DNA of 41,543 bases from an uncultured Clostridia bacterium (GTDB lineage: Bacteria; Bacillota; Clostridia; Christensenellales; Borkfalkiaceae), in NCBI GenBank assembly GCA_947625695.1, contig CANQPO010000012.1, positions 1 through 41,543 of the forward strand. Direction: 5' to 3'. Positions 38,573 to 41,543 of this stretch are shown here, one piece after another; the first letter of the stretch is position 1; each line of letters begins with the position of its first letter. The notes beneath the pieces are model-generated. The model was not told the origin of the DNA, searched no databases, and worked only from the letters and a program-made list of their open reading frames with translations. Made by a program: the position numbers and the translations under genes.

Positions 38573-39909
38573 ATGAGTTTATCACAACCGACGCAGATGC
38601 CATCTACGAATCGATTCTTCAATCGCTCGAAAAACAAGTCGAGGAGCCGTTATACCCGGGCGATGAGCGACGGATTTTTGCGGAGGCGCTTGCTTTTTGG
38701 ACGATCTCTATGTTCAATGCGCTCAATGATGCAGCGAAGCAAAAACTGCTTCGCTACGCACGGAGCGATGTATTGGATGCGCTCGGAGAGCGGGTGGGCG
38801 TGACTCGGATCGGAGAGTCCGCTGCAAAGACGCAGCTCCGCTTCTCGACGTCCGAAACGGTGGAAGAGAATATTATCATCCCGCAAGGGACGAGAGTCAC
38901 GAACGACAGCACCCACTACTTTGCCACGGTGGATCTTGCGGTCATTGAGGCGGGACAGACAAGCGTCGAAGTCGACGCGGAAAGCGTGGGCGGCGGAACG
39001 TCATTCAACGGGTATGCGCCCGGCACATTGACGACGATCGTCGATCCGATCATCTACGTCGACAGCGTCACCAATATCACGGAGACGAGCGGCGGAGACG
39101 ACAAGGAGAGCGATGCCGCATATCGTGAGCGGATCAGGACGGCACCGTCAAAGCTCTCGACCGCGGGCCCGATCAACGGATACAAGTATTATGCCATGAG
39201 CGCTGACTCATCCATTTCGGATGTCGTTGTCAAATCGGAGCAGGAAACGGAGACGGCAGAGCTTACCGTTTACGGCAGAAAAGCCTTTATGGGCGGCGAC
39301 ACGCTTCTCCTCGGGACATTGCTCGTCCAGACGCAGGATGGCGCTCCTGCCGCCTCTGAGACCGATTACACGGCGGAATACGAAAACGGTCTGCTCACCA
39401 TCACGATCACCCCGGGAGGCGCACTCAACGACGCCGCGACCGTAAAGGTCAGCATTGACAGAACGAACGCCGGCATCGTGAAGATCTTCCCGCTTTGCTA
39501 TGGCGGGAAGATCCCCGAAGAGGCGATCCTGAAGAAAGTCCAAGACGCTTGCAACGCCTCCGAGGTGCGCCCGCTCACCGACCTCGTGAAGGTGATCGCG
39601 CCGAGCGAGGAAGATTACGACATCGAGCTCACCTACTATACAACGGCTTCGGATGCCGGCGCTTGCACACAGACGGTGGAATCCGAGGGAGGAGCGATCG
39701 ACCAATACATCGCGTGGCAGTGTGAAAAGCTCGGTCGGCATATCAATCCGGACAAGCTCCGCGCGCTCATCCTTGCGCCTTCGGAAAGCGGTGCGGTCGG
39801 CGCCGCGCGCGTGGTTATCACAAAGCCTGTTTTCAAGGAGCTCGGCGAGACCACCATCGCGCATTTCAGCGGGAGTAAAACGATCAAACGCGAGGTGACG
39901 GAGAGATGA
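38569..39909 (+). CDS. baseplate assembly protein J
   Basis: The 446-residue protein has the gpJ pattern: EEPLYPGDERRIFAEALAFW, DVLDALGERVGVTRI, IPQGTRVTNDSTHYFAT, SVTNITETSGGDDKESDAAYRERI and KIPEEAILKKVQDACNASEVRPLTD. About 75 extra residues are present near position 235-310 (MGGDTLLLGTLLVQTQDG to DRTNAGIVKIF), making it longer than common gpJ proteins (about 300-370). ATGA overlap with the gpI gene. Confidence 0.88.
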   Translation: MNEFITTDADAIYESILQSLEKQVEEPLYPGDERRIFAEALAFWTISMFNALNDAAKQKLLRYARSDVLDALGERVGVTRIGESAAKTQLRFSTSETVEENIIIPQGTRVTNDSTHYFATVDLAVIEAGQTSVEVDAESVGGGTSFNGYAPGTLTTIVDPIIYVDSVTNITETSGGDDKESDAAYRERIRTAPSKLSTAGPINGYKYYAMSADSSISDVVVKSEQETETAELTVYGRKAFMGGDTLLLGTLLVQTQDGAPAASETDYTAEYENGLLTITITPGGALNDAATVKVSIDRTNAGIVKIFPLCYGGKIPEEAILKKVQDACNASEVRPLTDLVKVIAPSEEDYDIELTYYTTASDAGACTQTVESEGGAIDQYIAWQCEKLGRHINPDKLRALILAPSESGAVGAARVVITKPVFKELGETTIAHFSGSKTIKREVTER

Positions 39910-40472
39910 AAATTTCGGACGTTGACCTTCTCAAGCTCGTTCCCGAATTTATGCGCGACGACCCCGCGGTCAAAGGTCTTGCCACCGCAATGAGCGAGAT
40001 CTTACGAGAACCGGGGGCGGCGGCAAAGACCGCGCGCGTCTGGGATCAGATCGACAGCCTCACCGACTCGCAACTCGACGAGCTTGCCTATGAACTTGAC
40101 ATCGATTGGTACTCTTCCGACCTTCCGATCGAGACAAAGCGCGCCATCGTCAAGAGCTCCGACCTTGTGCACAGTCGCCGAGGAACAAAGTGGGCAGTCG
40201 AGCAGGTGATGGCTGATATCTTCCGCGGAGGGACTGCACAGGAGTGGTTTGAATACGGTGGGCAACCGTTCCACTTCCGAGTGATCACGAACTACCCCCT
40301 CGATTCGCAAAGCGTGATCGAGGAATTTCGCCGTCTCGTGGCGGTGACAAAGCCAGCTCGTGCCATCCTTGACACGATTGAATTTGCGCACGTCGGAACC
40401 GTCACGGAGAAAGCGGCGACGGCGGCGATGTGCACCATGATTTCAATGTCCGGTGTGGCAAGCAACATTTAA
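39906..40472 (+). CDS. tail protein I (gpI family)
   Basis: The 188-residue protein has the gpI signature WDQIDSLTDSQLDELAYELDIDWYSSDLP and KRAIVKSSDLVHSRRGTKWA, then FEYGGQPFHFRVITN. It caps the wedge and attaches fibres. Its end (VTEKAATAAMCTMISM) is Ala/Met-rich. Confidence 0.9.
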   Translation: MKISDVDLLKLVPEFMRDDPAVKGLATAMSEILREPGAAAKTARVWDQIDSLTDSQLDELAYELDIDWYSSDLPIETKRAIVKSSDLVHSRRGTKWAVEQVMADIFRGGTAQEWFEYGGQPFHFRVITNYPLDSQSVIEEFRRLVAVTKPARAILDTIEFAHVGTVTEKAATAAMCTMISMSGVASNI

Positions 40473-40482
40473 GGAGACAACT

Positions 40483-41543
40483 ATGTGGAATGATGCGGTA
40501 ATTACAAATGCGGGGCGCGAGCTCCTCTCGAGATGGACGAACGGGGAAACGCTCGAGATCACCCGCGCGGCAACAGGACAGGGCATCGCAAGCGCGGTGC
40601 AACTGATGGCGCAGACAGGCCTCGTCAGCGAAAAACAGGCGATGAGCATTGTCGAAAAGGGAGAGCGCGTTGCAAACGGCGTGCGCATTCGATTGCAAAT
40701 CACAAGTAAGGGGATCCAAGCTGCATACACCATCAACCAGATCGGGATCTGGGCGAGAGTGGGAAGCGAGGCGGAAGTGCTCGTGGCGATCTATCAGGAC
40801 GCAACGGGCGTCAGGGCGCCTTCCGAGTCCGAGATGGCAGACTATATCTTCACTTTTTATGCGACGATCCAAACGACGAACGACGGGGAGATCGTTTTCA
40901 CGGTAGACCCGCTCGCCGCCGTCACAAATGACCGCTTCCAAACCGAGATCGAAAAGCTGGAGCAAGCGGACAAGGACGAAAAAGAAGCGCGTGAGCAAGC
41001 GGACAAGGACGAAAAAGAAGCGCGTGAGCAAGCGGACAAGGACGAAAAAGAAGCGCGTGAGCAAGCGTACAAAGCGCTGGGCAAAAGAATCGATGGTGTA
41101 ATATCGGAAGCGGCACGCGCCGGAACAGGTCTTGTAAAAGACGAGGACGGGAGAACGATCAACCATAAAAATGCGGTAGAAGCGGGAACAGCTTCCGGAA
41201 CGAGCGGTCTCGTGCACTTCGGCGGGACGATCAAGATCCCGTCGATCACTTACGACGACACGGGACATGTCACGGAAGCAGGTTATACCGAGGTCACGCT
41301 TCCCACATCACCGAGTTTCCAAGCCCCTGTCACATCGGTCAACGAGAAGACCGGCGCCGTCACGCTCGGCAAGAAAGACGTGGGGCTTGAAAACGTCGAC
41401 AACGTGCGGCAGTACAGCACAGAAAACCCTCCGCCCTATCCCGTCACTTCGGTCAACGAGAAGACTGGCGCCGTCACGCTCGGCAAGAAAGACGTGGGGC
41501 TTGAAAACGTCGACAACGTGCGGCAGTACAGCACAGAAAACCC
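40483..41543 (+). CDS. tail fibre protein, truncated by the window end
   Basis: AAGGAGACAACT precedes the ATG at 40483 and the frame is open to the last base (353 codons). The N-terminal 155 residues resemble gpH-type fibre bases (WNDAVITNAGRELLSRWTNG, IRLQITSKGIQAAYTINQIGIWA). Three perfect copies of EQADKDEKEAR form a coiled-coil rod. Further on are phage-fibre modules SVNEKTGAVTLGKKDVGLEN-VDNVRQ, present twice. The receptor-binding tip lies outside the window. Confidence 0.88.
   Translation, partial: MWNDAVITNAGRELLSRWTNGETLEITRAATGQGIASAVQLMAQTGLVSEKQAMSIVEKGERVANGVRIRLQITSKGIQAAYTINQIGIWARVGSEAEVLVAIYQDATGVRAPSESEMADYIFTFYATIQTTNDGEIVFTVDPLAAVTNDRFQTEIEKLEQADKDEKEAREQADKDEKEAREQADKDEKEAREQAYKALGKRIDGVISEAARAGTGLVKDEDGRTINHKNAVEAGTASGTSGLVHFGGTIKIPSITYDDTGHVTEAGYTEVTLPTSPSFQAPVTSVNEKTGAVTLGKKDVGLENVDNVRQYSTENPPPYPVTSVNEKTGAVTLGKKDVGLENVDNVRQYSTEN
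40960..41058 (+). repeat. three tandem 33-bp repeats in the fibre gene
   Basis: Units at 40960, 40993 and 41026 are identical (GAGCAAGCGGACAAGGAC at the start of each), encoding an 11-residue charged coiled-coil unit; a partial fourth copy follows at 41059. Identical codons mean recent expansion. Confidence 0.92.
41326..41543 (+). repeat. 114-bp fibre module repeats
   Basis: Two near-identical 114-bp units start at 41326 and 41440 and encode 38-residue modules with VNEKTGAVTL and VGLENVDNVRQY; the second is cut by the window end. The few differences are mostly silent. Confidence 0.9.

Noticed and set aside
40960..41543. CRISPR array
   Set aside because: The repeats are contiguous, in-frame and coding within a tail fibre gene, without spacers.
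1..41543. tRNA or rRNA genes
   Set aside because: No cloverleaf with conserved loop sequences or rRNA segments was seen on either strand, though weak candidates could be missed by eye.

Overview
The window is almost entirely one temperate, contractile-tailed (myovirus-type) phage of a Gram-positive host, most likely of the class Clostridia. Nearly every gene has a strong AGGAGG-type ribosome site, genes overlap by ATGA or TAATG, and the accessory genes (large serine integrase, PcfJ/PcfK-like pair, HicAB, zinc-ribbon miniproteins) are those of clostridial phages and elements. The head module is lambda-like, the tail P2/Mu-like. Whether it is an integrated prophage or a free genome cannot be decided, because neither attachment site is visible.

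Left end (1-1480): the end of a possible coding frame, then three small plus-strand genes of unknown function; at least two lie in their own promoter/terminator-like units. Lysogeny module (1483-4249, minus strand): repressor, SWIM zinc-finger protein and large serine integrase form one operon, starting at a TTGAAA/TATAAT promoter and ending in a hairpin at 1431-1459. A divergent early promoter (TTGACA, 17 bp, TATACT) carries an inverted repeat where transcription would start; a related palindrome lies just after the Cro-like gene.

Early region (4430-21130, plus): small regulators, a Cro-like protein, a replication initiator holding four 22-bp iterons and an AT-rich tract (a lambda-type internal origin), a KfrA/DUF3102-like coiled-coil protein, a PcfK/PcfJ-like pair, a cytosine-C5 methyltransferase split over two overlapping frames, a protein sharing the repressor's C-terminal module, a ParB-adenine methyltransferase fusion, a phage-borne S-adenosylmethionine synthetase, and a run of small genes ending in a sigma-region-4-like late regulator. 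A bidirectional terminator and an inverted HicAB toxin-antitoxin unit close the region.

Late region (from 21861): four 10-bp direct repeats and an extended -10 promoter with a terminator-like hairpin in its leader, then a gpZ-like protein, a structured 140-nt non-coding segment, terminase, portal, ClpP-type protease with an internal scaffold start, decoration and capsid proteins, neck proteins, sheath, tube, tail chaperone with a -1 frameshift, tape measure, gpX, gpD, spike, baseplate W/J/I, and a repeat-rich tail fibre cut by the window end. Lysis genes would lie beyond it.

The observations most worth following are the dual-frame methyltransferase, the origin iterons, the repeat-controlled late promoter with leader hairpin, the repressor-like tail on an early protein, the structured RNA before the terminase, and a strongly strand-biased octamer, GGCGGCGG, along the whole window.
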